Source of the DNA: Neonectria sp. B-13
Taxonomy: Eukaryota; Ascomycota; Sordariomycetes; Hypocreales; Nectriaceae
Length of the DNA stretch: 64,000 bases
Assembly: GCA_002682825.1 (NCBI GenBank)
Contig: NOKP01000002.1
Coordinates: 4,694,309-4,758,308, forward strand
Direction: 5' to 3'
Shown: in pieces, positions 1 to 11,370 of the stretch
Layout of the letters: each line of letters opens with the position of its first letter
Numbering within the stretch: position 1 is the first letter of the stretch
Program-made: the position numbers and the translations under genes
Notes under the pieces: model-generated
What the model was told of the DNA's origin: nothing
Database searches by the model: none
Seen by the model: the letters and a program-made list of their open reading frames with translations, nothing else

Positions 1-3000
1 AGGGACAGGTGCAACCCAAGAATCGGTGTTTCAGAAAAGGCCAAGATTATCGGGCAGACGTCCTCGTAAGGTGTTATGCTGAGCATAATATTGCCGTGTT
101 TTAGAAGACTCTTCACAATTTGAGTTTGTCGAGTTCTTATCGCCCAGAAGAGGGGCGTATTCCCATCACGGTCTCGGTAGTTGACATCAAGTTCCTGAAT
201 CTCTAGCAGTGCGTTGACAAACCCAGCAGCGTTGGATTCTATCAGTCTCTGCCCCAAACTCGAACGTTGCTCATGAGCCCAGCCTTCGGGCCAAACGCCA
301 TGGAGCGCACGGCAGGCGTGATGTAAAAGCGTGAACCCATCTCCATCTATTTCGTTGACGTTGGGAAGAAATGGACGCAAAAAGTGGAAAACTTCAACGC
401 TGTTGTTGCTATCGAGTACGATGTGATGGTATGCATTCTTCCCCTCATAATCTTTTCGATCAATCTGGACATTTTTACCAGAGGTGATGAGGGCTTGCAT
501 TATCTGCACATTGCCTCTTGCTGTTGCGAGGAGAAACGCACTCCGGCCCCTGGAATCAAGAGCGTCGACTCTTATGTCTTCTTGTGTTAGAAGAAGCATA
601 GTCACAGCTGGGCCTGCAAATTCAGCTGCCACGTGAATTGGGAAGACTGGCCCTCGCTTCAACCAATTGTGACTGACGTCTGTATTGATATTCAGACATG
701 GGAGCAGTTTCTTGAGAGCCTCGATGCTCCCGGCGAAAATAGCGTCGACGAGAAGACTCCCATCCTGTAGTTCCTGTTCGGTTGGGGCACTGGCCATGCC
801 AGTGGATGAGAGAAGCGATTGCACAAGTTCTGGAAAGTTGCGCATAGTCGCAAGCCATACAATTGAGGTACTGTATTTCCTGAGATCGTTACGGTTGCAT
901 GCAGGTATCAAGGTGGTGGCCATGTGTGTATCGCCGTGCCTGATGGCAATCAAAACCACCTTAGGATCGACTTCAACATTCGACCACATCAGCAACTGGG
1001 TGACCAGCTCCAAGTTTCTGCTTTCAGTGGCAATTCGGAAAGCAGATTTGATTTCGTCTCGGCCTGCTCTCTCAAGCAATAGTCTGCAGCATCCCGATCG
1101 ACCGTTCTCGACAGCGACCTCGAGCGCGGTTCTGAAAGTTACTCCACCAGTGCCCTTGCGTTCCTTGAGGCTAGGGATGATACGACTGTGGCTCAGCAAC
1201 AGATTGACCACGTCTTCAAAGCCAAGTTCCGCAGCAATACAAAGAGCCCTACGTCCATGGGAGCTCTCTGTGTTGGGGTTGGCGCCATGTCGCAAGATCA
1301 GTTCTACCATAGCCAGGTCCCCTCGGGATGCCGCAATGGTCAGCAGAACTTCGTCCTGTGAGGACCGTTCAACTATAGAAGACTCATTGAGATCATAACT
1401 GTTGACCGTCAACCACAGATCTACAAACCCATGGTTCCCCTCGTGACAGCTATTGATTAGCACGGATTTGGAGTTCGATAGCTCCTTTGCCAATCGGATG
1501 AGCCCAGCTCTTGTAGCATCCGGTAGTCCAATGAGATCTAATGTCTTGGACACTGGAGCCGACTGAGTGGCTCCAGTGTCAGCCGTTCCCTCTGCAGCGA
1601 GCGCATGATATGCCCAGTTCATTCTTGCATAATCTGCAAAGGGGAGAGGATCAGGTGCAGGGTCATCGCTCTTCAAATCCTCGCTGCTTTTGCTGATCAT
1701 GTCCAAATACCGAGTGCAGAGCAAAGCCATGTCAGAATCAGCGTGAGGAAACCAATAATCCTTGTTTCTCTCAAAGTACTCCTGTGTTGACTTGTGAACC
1801 AGTCGCACAACATTGCTTTGAACGTCGACCGTGATGAGACCTGCGCAAACTTCTCCGACGTCTTCGATGTCAGGAATATTATCCTCGTCCAGAAATTCAG
1901 TCTCCGACTCGACGGAAAGCGCATACACCAGTTCTTCAGTCGTCAGAGGCCGCCTAGCGCAAAGAATTAAGAGGATGGCCTGCTTCGCAAGGTCTTTCGA
2001 GTCGTCGTTTTGAGACTCAATTCTCTCCATCGCCTCTTTGTACGCGTTGTCATATGCACTAGAGCCGGTTGACAGCTTCGCGAGTGCGTTTCGAATAGCT
2101 CGAGCAGATTTCTTGCCTTTGAGCGATCGTAAGTGGAGCTCGGCAAGAAGGAACCTGCAAAGGGAATAAAAGTCGTCAGTCTCCTCTCATTGATTGTGTT
2201 GTGCAGTATTAACCTACATTCCATCGCAGGTGTTTGTAATGGCCTGGATGATTTCCTGCTGAAGTTCAGAGATGCGGGATACAAATCCCGGAAGTTGGTC
2301 AACATGGTCCCCCAAAAAAGACTGCACATCTTCCTCGCTGGCTTTGATGTCGAGGGTGAGGGAACCGTGGTCGCTGAAAGGGCGCTGAATCGTTGGTATA
2401 TCACGAGATGTGAGGAAGAGGTTGATACCACATTCTGCATGTAGTTTGAGAAGTTCAGTAGTGAATGATTTCCGAACCTCCACCGATAACTCGTCCAGAG
2501 CATCTATCAACAAGTTTACACGAGAGAGGCCGGAAAATATATGGCGGAGAAGCTCATGCACATCGAGCCGAGAGAGGTTTCCAGACCGGACCCGGTAAGC
2601 GTCATAGATAGACTTGACTCGAGCAGGGACTTGGGGTATTTGCTGAAGGGTGGAGCGAAGTAAACTGCACATGAGTTTTGTGACATCTTGATCCCGGTTC
2701 TGGTATGAGCAATAAACGAAACTGGTGATGGTGTCTGCGTCATTGCTTGGCTGCTTCTGGAGGTCTTCCACCACAACGGCCAACGTAATCGTCTTCCCGG
2801 CGCCAGGCATGCCGGTACAGAACAAGATGGTTCCTTTTTCGGTGATCCATTGAGAATATTCCTGTGAAGAGAAGAGCCACTTCCGAGACCCAGGTTGCCG
2901 ACGACTCACCAAGTCGTTCTGTCGCAAAGTGTAGTCAATCTGGCTGATCCACTTCAGCAATTCCTGGCGCTGTTGATCTTCCTGGTAATCAACCAACTTC

Positions 3001-3410
3001 GTCACCTCCTGTCTTACTACCTGGTCATTAAGAGCGCTGAGGATGGAGACTTGAGCAGTGATCCTATCCCTGAGCTCACGGATTTCAGCGGGTTCCCAAG
3101 TCAGACGTTTCCAGAACCTCTTAACCCGCTTCCCATCTGCAGGAGATTTAATCTCGCAGTACTTGTGCAAGGTACCATCTAGCTCATGAAGCAAGTTCAA
3201 GCAGCTCGAGGTAATTTCTCGAAATCTTTGTAGCTGGGCATCCGGGAGCCGGTCGGAGCTAACCTCAGAGTCTATCAGGACGATGGATAGCCCTCGGATG
3301 TCTTCAGATATGGCCTTAAATTGGCCGGGGGCGTCAGAGAAGTCTTTTCGTAGCGTGTTAGCCAGCTTGAGAACAGCCAAGCAGTCGCCAACCCCAAAGC
3401 CAAAGCTCAT
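1..3410 (-). CDS. NACHT-ankyrin NLR-like protein, 3' part cut by window start
   Basis: This is a STAND-type NTPase of the fungal NLR class, the group that includes heterokaryon-incompatibility and putative non-self recognition proteins. Exon 1 is 3410-2218 and exon 2 runs from 2154 off the window edge. The 63-bp intron (GTAGGT donor, TTTGCAG acceptor) restores the family motif DGMFLLAELHL. Residues 1-130 match the alpha-helical N-terminal region common to fungal NACHT-ankyrin proteins. Walker A is GMPGAGKT at residues 200-207 and Walker B is LLIDALDE at about 300-307. A winged-helix-like segment follows with LVHKSTQEYF. Exon 2 then carries ankyrin-like repeats, for example RHGANPNTESSHGRRALCIA and DRDGNTPLFWAI. 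The frame is open to base 1, so the C terminus is missing only because of the window. The start at 3410 gives the usual MSFGFGVGD N terminus. Class is sure; what it recognises is unknown. Confidence 0.9.
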
Positions 3411-4263
3411 GCTGAGTTGTTCGAAGTGGAGGGTGAAAGGGTGAGGTGAGTAAAGTTCTCAGATTGGCCGAAACCTCTTGTCCTGTGGAGTCGACAACGC
3501 ACCAAGAAGATTGTATCAGTCAAGACTCAAGAGACGAGGAAATATTTTGAAATATTTTGCTGCGTTGTTTTTATGCGGGGTTGTGATGACTGTGGTCACA
3601 AATATAAGGCAAACGAGGCTGAGAATGTAGTCTACCTAGACGGAGACCAATCAGAGCCAATTGCGTGTCGCTTTCGGATCAGGCAGCATCAGAATAGGTA
3701 ATTTCTAAATATTTGAAGAGAAGAAGACTGAGTTATGTATATAAGCGGATGTTTCATTCGCGCTTGTGTTTACTCTCGAATTGGTCTTGATGATAAACTG
3801 TGGTATCGTCAGAAGAAGCTAAAGCGATATCTGCCCTCGATCCTCATCAGCATTTGCTCACCCGATGCTTTTCTTCTTTCTTGGGGAACATTATTGATCC
3901 AAAATAGAACCTAGATCGTGCCACGTCGTCTCAGTGTTGAAGTGACAAAGCACCACGTATACAAAAGGCTTAATCAATATAAGCATTCTAGCTACCTCGC
4001 CAGATGCTTCGCGACTCGCCCAGCTGACACCTCTCTCTTTGAATTGTGGGGTTGGACGAGGGTTGAAAGGCTTGATCTTAAACGTAGATTGTAAAAAGAC
4101 CCGATGCAATAGCACAGGTTTTCTCCAAAAACAGGGTGACTTTCTCCATCACCCAAGCGAACACACCAAGCATAATGAAGTCCCCAAAAATGACATTCCG
4201 CCTCGGGTTTGATACCCGCTGACAGAGTGCAGAGTTATGACTTGGCGCCCAAAACTTGCCATC
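3411..4263. other. intergenic: NLR promoter and downstream flank of next gene
   Basis: No coding sequence is supported here. Both neighbours are on the minus strand, so this stretch holds the NLR promoter and the 3' flank of the transcription-factor-like gene. The composition is AT-rich relative to the flanking genes. Confidence 0.6.
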
Positions 4264-5820
4264 TTATCGAGACTTGGCGAGCTTTCCAAAAGCGCTCCTC
4301 CCTATATCGTCATGAAAGGCGTCGATCCACATGACTTGCTTCAACAGTTTCCGTGTCTCGCCCCAGTCCAATCGGTATACCTCTGACAGGTCCCAACATT
4401 CCCCTTGGTGTTCGGCTCCTGGGCCAATACACATTTGCGCCATCAACATCAACCAGATGTCCAGGGTCCTATATTGGACCGAGATTAAAGGCTTAGCGGC
4501 TGCGTAAGCCACCTGCATTTTCTCAGCCAAGCTTTGACAATAGCATTGCCCACTCCAGCCCGGAAGGCGAAAAGTTGTCGCGAGAAAGATCGTCATCCCG
4601 AGATGAAGGCACTTGGATAGTTCGTCTGTGAGGCGGCCCTCGAGGTCTATGAGACTGGAGTGCACGAAGCCCAGGCACTGCCGGATAAATGGTCCATTGA
4701 TTGGGGTCTTGCTGTGATAGTGCATGTTGAAAAGAATCGCGGTGTACTGAACATGTCCGAATACGACAGTCAGATCTGGATCAATGAGCCCATCTATGCA
4801 CAACATATTCTGTAATTGATAAATGTTCACCACTTCGGTAGGGAAGACAGGCGCCTGCCAGGTGGATTTGTCATAGATTGGCGTCCACAGTTCTGTCACG
4901 AGTGAACTGGAGAAGTTTAACCTGCAACCAGGTCAGAAAATGTCTGATACCATTAGTTCTGAGACAAGCTTACCGATCCATCGAGAATTGGATGACAGGA
5001 TTCTCGTTTACAGCCCCCGAGCCGCCTCGCAACCGTAGTATCTCTGATAGGCCCACTGCATGCGCCTGCGCAGCGCTGTAGTCGCCAAAAAGGACTGCAA
5101 TCGAAGCCAGGATGCTAACAACATAGAGTGTGATATCATTCTTATAAGTGTCCTTGTCCGAGAGTCGATGGTTCAAAAGAGGCAAAACCCGCCGGAGATG
5201 CCGGTATGTTGTGCCAGATAGCGGTCGCTGCAGCACCAAGTCATTGGAAGCCGAAGTCAATAGCAGGATAGCCCGAAAACAGAGTTTCTCGGAACAAAGT
5301 AAGCGAAAACACATCAAGGGGTCTTCTTCAAAGTCGATGTGAATGCCAAAGTGCTTGAAGGGGTAGAGCGAGTCTCTGATCGGATTGTGGATAAAATCTA
5401 TAACTTGATCAGCATCCACCTTTCATGACTGTTGCGATTGGGTTACATACACTGATGCATGAGCTTTTGGGCTGAAAAGTCTAGCTTTTCTGGAAAGTGG
5501 AATAGTGCCCAGTCTGACGGTATCGGCAGCAGACATTGCTTAACGAAGAATCGTCTTGGCTCTTCACTCGCATACGTTGCGGAGGACGGCACAACTCGGT
5601 TCCGAGCGGGTAATCCGTCGGATGGATGATTCATCCTTTGATCCTCTGATCTAGATTCGTATGAAAGTTCGGCCGCCGCTCGGGCAGCTTCGCGCGTAGA
5701 CCTCCGGGAGCCCGGTTGCTTATTCTTCTGCCGCATGCAATGGCGTCGTATCAGTTGTCGCTCAGGTGGTCCGATTCTTCCGGAACCGTCGGTTATGACA
5801 AAAGCCAGCTGCTGAGGCAT
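4264..5820 (-). CDS. fungal-specific transcription factor domain protein without zinc cluster
   Basis: The predicted 485-residue protein resembles the Fungal_trans_2 (DUF3468) family of putative regulators. Exons are 5820-5451, 5403-4974 and 4921-4264. The second intron (GTAAGC, CTGAC branch, TTGCAG) is clear. The first is less certain: a 47-bp intron with acceptor GATCAAG keeps the frame and gives LMHQFIDFIHNPI, while the nearer AG acceptor leaves the frame broken. The N terminus (FVITDGSGRIGPPERQLIRRHCMRQ) is the short basic segment seen in family members that lack a Zn2Cys6 domain. I looked upstream of 5820 for the six-cysteine cluster and found none, so direct DNA binding is not supported. 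The rest is helical, with the middle-homology style ALFGDYSAAQAHAVGL and a C-terminal LWTPIYDKSTW. It may regulate the adjacent dehydrogenase, which is transcribed divergently, but that rests on position alone. Confidence 0.75.
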
Positions 5821-6170
5821 GGCGATGTCTGCTTTTGGGTATCAATCTGGTCAGTCAAGGCTGGACGAGAAAGAGGAGAAGCAAGCATGTTACTTTATGC
5901 CCAGACGCGAGAAACGCGAGGCCAAGTTCAGTCTTGATGCCGTGGTAAGAGTAAAGTGGGTCGACCACATTGTTTTCCTTTTTAGGATAAGTCAGGGTCT
6001 TAGTGGTTCATGATCCATGCCAACCAACTAGCCAAAGAGAACGAATAATCAGACATTATAAATTAGGCTTTCGCAAGATATGGTATAAATTATACCTTAG
6101 GGCTCGATGTAATCGAATTCAATTCATGTCAATCCGGCTTCAGTCTCATTCATACCCAGTCGAATCAACC
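5821..6170. promoter_or_regulatory. divergent promoter between TF-like gene and dehydrogenase
   Basis: About 350 bp separates the starts of two genes that point away from each other, so it must hold both promoters. A TATA-like palindrome lies at 6082-6096 on the dehydrogenase side. Confidence 0.5.
6082..6096 (+). promoter_or_regulatory. palindromic TATA-like element
   Basis: The sequence is an inverted repeat GGTATAA-A-TTATACC with perfect 7-bp arms that contains TATAAAT. It lies 75 bp before the chosen dehydrogenase start at 6171. It argues against translation starting at the far upstream in-frame ATG at 6003, which precedes this element. Confidence 0.45.
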
Positions 6171-7281
6171 ATGGCGGCTCCTGGGGGATCCATGTCTCTT
6201 ACACCAGAGGAACCTTATACATTCGCCAAGATCTTTGTCAAACACCAAATACGCCCAAATCCAAAACCAGCACTTGAATCAAACACTGTCACCGGGAAAA
6301 CCGCCGTCGTCACTGGTGGAAACGGCGGCATTGGCCTGGAATGTGGCCGGATCCTACTGTCGCTCCATCTCTCCCACCTCATCCTCGCTGTACGGTCCCT
6401 GACGAAGGGAGAGGAGGCGGCAGCTTCACTGCGAAAACTCTCCCCGAAGGCCAAAATCGATGTGTGGCAGCTGGATATGGACTCTTACGAGTCAATCAGA
6501 GCCTTTTCCCAAAAGTGCGCAACGCTGCCCCGTCTGGACATGGCTCTCCTTAGCGCCGGCATCATGAACGTCGACTTGCAAATCAACCCATCGACCGGAC
6601 ATGAGGAAATGTTTCAGGTCAACTATCTATCGACAGCTCTACTTGGCCTACTTTTGCTCCCAACCCTCAAGAGAAAGACACCATCTGGTCCTCCAGGTCG
6701 ACTCCTGCTCGTCGCATCTGGTGCAGCTTTGATAGCCGAGTTCACCGAGCGCAATGCAGATCCTCTTCTTTCTGCGTTTGGCGACGAGAAAGGCTGGAAC
6801 TCTTCTGTCGCTAAAAAGAGATACGACACCAGCAAGGGGCTGGTTCTTATGCTTACTCTCCAGTTGAGTCAATTGACAAAGGCCGATGATACAATCGTCA
6901 ATGTCGTTGACCCAAGCTTCACGCCGGGCACCAGCTTTTTTCGCAACCTTCCTTTACTCATGAGGGCGGTGGCTTGGCCTCTGACGAGGATTTTGGGAAC
7001 TTCGGTGAACAATGCAGCCTGGAGATATGTCGACGGTGCTGTAGCCAGAGGCAAGGAAAGCCACGGAAGTCTCATCAGTGATTGGGAAATTCATCCGTAT
7101 GTCCCACCTACCTAACTACAACGTGATCGCTCAAGCTGACTTGCTTAGATACCACCCCTTTATGTACACGGAGGAAGGCAAGAAATTCATGGATAGGCTT
7201 TGGAAGGAGAGTATTGAAGAATTGGATTTTCCCGAAGTTCGCGAGGCGTTGGTGTTGCTGCGCGCAGGGTCCGCATCTTAA
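6171..7281 (+). CDS. short-chain dehydrogenase/reductase (SDR family)
   Basis: An NAD(P)-dependent oxidoreductase of 352 residues; the substrate cannot be told from sequence. Exons are 6171-7096 and 7149-7281, split by a 52-bp intron (GTATGT donor, CTTAG acceptor). The cofactor motif TGGNGGIG is at residues 48-55. SAG at 128-130 stands where NAG is usual. Ser183 and YDTSK (Tyr218, Lys222) form the catalytic set, so the enzyme looks active. Substrate-loop and C-terminal parts (DPSFTPGTSFFRNLP) resemble fungal SDRs of secondary metabolism and retinol-dehydrogenase-like enzymes. In-frame ATGs also exist at 6003, 6126 and 6192. I chose 6171 because it follows the TATA-like site and opens with a typical MAAPGG leader; 6126 is the best alternative. 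The neighbouring transcription-factor-like gene is divergent, so the pair may be co-regulated (inference). Confidence 0.87.
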
Positions 7282-8056
7282 TGCTGCATAGCAGTAGTTT
7301 GGTTGACCTTGGTTAATTCACTTGCTGCTTTCTTTTGGTCTGGTTATCTTTTCTCTTATAAATATGCGAGTACGGTTCGGTATTATCTAGCTTTATGTTC
7401 CTCGATCACGACTTTTTATCAAGCCTTCTCTCAGTTACATGCTCCAGCTGGCTGTCGATGAATTTTTAACAGTACCCACAAGCGTCATGATGCCGTTGAG
7501 CCATGGCAAAAAGAAAAACTTATATAATTTTGTATAGCAGCGCTCCCCTGAACAAGTAGAATGACCCGAACTTTGGAAGTATAGATTGACAGCGATTGAC
7601 CTTGATTCATGGCCAACACCTCGGCGCCACTCGGCGGCAGCAGGGCCCAAGGTCAGTAAACTACCGCTATCAGCTAGACACATCAATGCCAAAGCCATAT
7701 ATGAACTTGGCCCCTCAGCGCCAAGAAACAGAGCTGCTTCTATTATACTTTTATTGAATAAGTACCCGAGACAGTTGATGCTGCAGCTTCGAGCGTTGAC
7801 GACCAATAGCTTTCACTGGAAGTTGACAAGCACCAAACTACCAAACATGACGAAACGAGAACAATACAGGTCCTTGAGAGTAGGTGATCCGATTCAAAAG
7901 AATCACGGTCATAAAATCGGCTGTCTTCAGAGGTAAAGTTCAGGACATTGGATGATTACTTTGTATCCATGGAGTTTCGCTAACTTTTACGGCCTATATA
8001 ATATGGAATACTGCGACCCACCTTATCGGATTAAAGCATCCGGTCAAGCATTTACA
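7282..8056. other. intergenic, no gene seen
   Basis: It holds the 3' flank of the dehydrogenase and the upstream flank of the tRNA gene. The small open frames here show no family features and read as chance. Confidence 0.6.
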
Positions 8057-8138
8057 GCGTAATTGGTTTAGTGGTAAAATTCTCCGTTGCCATTCGAGCA
8101 ACGTCGGGGAGCCCTGGGTTCGATTCCCAGATTACGCA
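8057..8138 (+). tRNA. tRNA-Gly (anticodon GCC) with 11-nt intron
   Basis: A complete cloverleaf can be drawn. The acceptor stem GCGTAAT pairs with ATTACGC and is followed by discriminator A at 8138. The D arm contains GTTTAGTGGTAAAAT. The anticodon stem is CTCCG/CGGGG with one G-U pair. The T arm is CTGGG-TTCGATT-CCCAG. The stretch between the anticodon stem halves is 18 nt, which is 7 nt of loop plus an 11-nt intron at the canonical place one base after the anticodon (TTGCCA, intron TTCGAGCAACG, then T). The internal A and B boxes for Pol III lie in the D and T arms. Confidence 0.93.
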
Positions 8139-8150
8139 ATGAATTCTATC

Positions 8151-8155
8151 TTTTT
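8151..8155 (+). terminator. Pol III T-tract terminator
   Basis: A run of five T begins 13 bases after the tRNA discriminator base, the normal position and length for RNA polymerase III termination. Confidence 0.7.
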
Positions 8156-8569
8156 GATGCTTTTGCCAATTTCTTCAACATCAACTGATTAACACCATTC
8201 ATGGACTGACTGTTGATGATGTGGTTGCAACGTTTTGCCCTTCGTGGAGAAGAGTGCACTTGCGCACCCACAGATCCGGGAACAATTGACTTATTTCGAC
8301 TGAGAATAGAATCAATCACAACCTCAACGTGAAGTGGTTCCACCGTCCGCCTCATAGAAGGATACTTTAACATAGACGATATCAACAACGCCTCAACATA
8401 CCCACATACTAACTAACATGCCATATCGGGATTCGTGATGATGTACGATACCTCTTCAGATCAAGTTGAACCGCAAGGTCGATGTTTTCAGTATCCATCC
8501 TCGGAAACTTCATGCATGGATATACAAAACGTAACCCTGGGTGTTCAGTTCCAGGCAATAGCCCAGTCT

Positions 8570-8673
8570 TACCCATGGGTACCCAGATAATAGATACTTA
8601 AGGACCCAAAGATACTCATGGGTAATAAGAAACCTGCCTTGGGTCACCATGGGCTTATAAGATGGGTATCTTA
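8570..8673. repeat. cluster of short inverted repeats
   Basis: A perfect 12-bp palindrome TACCCATGGGTA lies at 8570-8581. An inverted repeat TAAGAT-GGGT-ATCTTA lies at 8658-8673. Between them are partial copies such as CTCATGGGTAA and CACCATGGGC. These could form hairpins in RNA or be protein sites; no function is shown. Confidence 0.5.
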
Positions 8674-9129
8674 GACCTTACATCAGTCCGAAACTGCTCT
8701 CGCCGGATGCCGAACGCCGTCTCCTAGAGGATAAACTATGCAGTTTCCTCTCGCATTTCATACATTGGCCGCGAGGCTTGCCCATCGGCGTAAACAGTTT
8801 AATCCTCCCTGATAATTCAGATGATTGCGGGCTGTGTGGGGAATTGTTCAAAATAGTCGTAGTTCGTCGACAGAGGTCAGTTGCGGTTCAGTCATCACAG
8901 AAACTTGAGTCTGCAAGGTAAACACCATGGCTTGACTGCCCGTCTTATCTCTAGTCTATAAACAAACGCCGCAAACAGGCACAGCTACTATAACCCAGGG
9001 TATCTATCTGCTTCGCGGAAATGTACAAGAGAATGATTAACTGCGACCCATCAGTCCCTTGAACACCGCGGCACTAGTACGTGACAGGCACCAAGAATGC
9101 AATGCAGTAAACAGCTTTTGGTATTCAAT

Positions 9130-11370
9130 CTATCGCTCAACCATGACGCGCACATCTCCCACAGCTGCCCTAGCCATCTTCTTGAGCAGCGTCCTCTCAT
9201 CTGCCTCACGATACCGCTCCCAAGAATCCAGCCCCTCCTTGGCCTGGATGCTCAGCGTCTCGTAGCCTTGACGGATGACCCCGGTGACCTCCTGCGTGGT
9301 CAGGCTGGCCCTGCGGTTGTTGCCGCCGCCCTCGGGGAGAAGCTGTTTGTAGTGGCCGCTGACGTTGATGAGGGTGTCGATGGAGTTACTGCCGCGGTTG
9401 GCCAGGCGGTAGTTCTGCTTGAACTTGGTGAGGACCTCACCCGACTCGACAACCTTGTAGAAAAGGTCGTCATAAGCGGCGGGACTGGGCAGAAAGGCCT
9501 CGCCTGCTGAGAGGGACAGAGCAATGAGGTTGACGACGTGGTCAAGCAGAATCTCGATGTGTGGCAGGTCCTTGAGGTCGGACGTGTAGGTGGCGAGGAA
9601 ACGGATGATTGAGAGCAGGGAGCGGAAGAACTCAGCCCAGTGGTATTCAAGACGGGTACGCGTGCGTGAGAGGTAGGAGATGATTCGCAGCATGATTCCG
9701 AAGCAGAGGGTATACAGGCTGACGTCGAGGCGCTTCCGGAGGTTGTGGTTGATGGCGTCGATCATGGTGTCGAGGACGGAGATGGCGAGGACGCGCTCGC
9801 CCTTGACCAGGGGCAAGAAGGGCTGGCGCTGCCGACATAGACGCACTGCCACCTTGGAGTCTTCGCTGCAGATGCGCTTGCAGATTACAGGGTCCTCGAT
9901 AAGCAGGCGGACCACCATGAGGTTGAGGTGAGCGTAGTAGGTAGCGCGGGGTGACAGGTATGCGTGTTGGAGGAGGTACGAGGTAAGGGACAGGTAGCTG
10001 GCGATGGGCTGTTCCTCGCCCTTTTCGGGCGCCATGGTCACCAGGTTGAAGCAGAACAGCTTGTTGGCATGGGTGAAGTCGTATGCCGGCAGCAAGACAG
10101 CAGCTTGCTCTTCGGGTCTGGTCCAAGGATTAGGTGAGCTTAGCAGGGGTCAAGGGTGAGAGGCAACGTACAGCTTCGTGAACAGCATCTTTGCAGTCTC
10201 GACATCATAGACCGGCGTCTTGACCGGCTTAGGCCCAGGTGCAATAGCCCCCAAGCCGATCATGTTCAAAGTGGCGCTGAAGGTCCAGCCTTCGGGCAGG
10301 TCATCCTGGATCTTGATATACCGTGATCGGACCTCTTGGCAGGTGTTGCCTATGCATCTTATAGTCTTCTGGATCGCTGCCTCGTTGACAAAGTCGTTCA
10401 GACGGAGCTGGTACGGGTTCTGGAACTCGAACTTGTTGTAGTTGGCGAGGAGGCCCAGAAGGGTAAAGGGCTCGAGGGCACGAGCCGGAGAGTCAGAGTC
10501 TTGGATCAGCTGCGAGTGGTCAGTCCAAGTCGATAACCTCGACACAGGTCGGCATTACCTTCATAACGGAGGGGAAGAGATCCCTTTGGATCAGGTAGGT
10601 CAGGAGAGTCGTCTGGTACGCGCCCGCCGTAACTGCCAAGAGCACTTCCACGGCCTTGTACCGAATTTCCACTATTCAACATCGTCAGCGTCGTCCCTTC
10701 GCATGGTCGCGTGCCGCTGTCTCACAGCTCTTGCCGTTCCGGATAATGCTGTCCAGCGCACTAACGAACTCGGTGAAGAGGGTGTCGATATGGTCGAGGC
10801 CGGCCAGGACGACCATGATATCGGAGCTCGGCTGGGGGTATTTCTTGGAGAGAAGCGAGGACAAGAAGACACTCAGGGTCTAGACATGGTAAGCGAGGGA
10901 CCGACAGAGCTCGTGAACAAAGGGACACCCACGTCCAGCGCATTCAGCGGCGCCAGGCCATGACCAGTCTTGAGTATCGCCACGGCTCTCGCAAACAGCT
11001 CCCTCGTTCGGTCTTCGCGAAGCAGCACATCGCTCGGGGTAAGCTCGCTGAGGACGGTCCTCAGGATAGCTCGGTCGGGTCGCAGGAGGAAGAACTCGGC
11101 CCAAAAGCCGTCGGTCTTCTCCTCGTCGTCATCGTCCTAGTTTCGGCAAGAGTCGATCAGCCGGTGCGCATTTGCGGGCGGGGAGGTTTGCGCGGGAGAT
11201 GTATATACCTTCAAACGGGATAATTATTAGCCTAAAGGGGGGGTTTGGCGGGGGGGAGAAGGAGAAGCGCTGGGCTGGAGGCTGACCTTGAACAGCGAGT
11301 CGTAGAGCTGGATGATCTTCGGGGTGAAGACCTCCGGCGGAGATTGTCGGGTGAGTGGTGACGCCTCCAT
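9130..11370 (-). CDS. ARMH3-like DUF1741 armadillo-helical domain protein
   Basis: The 626-residue product belongs to the DUF1741/UPF0588 family. The human member, ARMH3 (C10orf76), works at the Golgi with PI4KB and GBF1; the fungal role is not established. Six exons keep phase: 11370-11287, 11136-10933, 10879-10726, 10671-10559, 10509-10172 and 10117-9130. Introns are 150, 53, 54, 49 and 54 bp. The start gives MEASPLTRQSPPEVFTPKII, matching the family N terminus (RPEVFTPKIVQLYESLF type). Diagnostic stretches are TDGFWAEFFLLRPDR, LLANYNKFEFQNPY and YDFTHANKLFCFNLVT. The C-terminal half is helical without a clear catalytic motif, and I see no signal peptide. It is the last gene before a very long gene-poor region that lies upstream of its start. 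Confidence 0.9.

Larger units (their letters stand above)
8139..9129. other. intergenic, with CCCATGGG-type palindromes
   Basis: No gene is supported. It separates the tRNA gene from the 3' end of the ARMH3-like gene. Positions 8530-8680 hold several imperfect copies of a GGGTA/TACCC motif in both orientations, listed as a repeat. Confidence 0.55.

Noticed and set aside
6003..6170. In-frame N-terminal extension of the dehydrogenase from ATG 6003
   Set aside because: It lies before the TATA-like element and its sequence is unlike SDR N termini.
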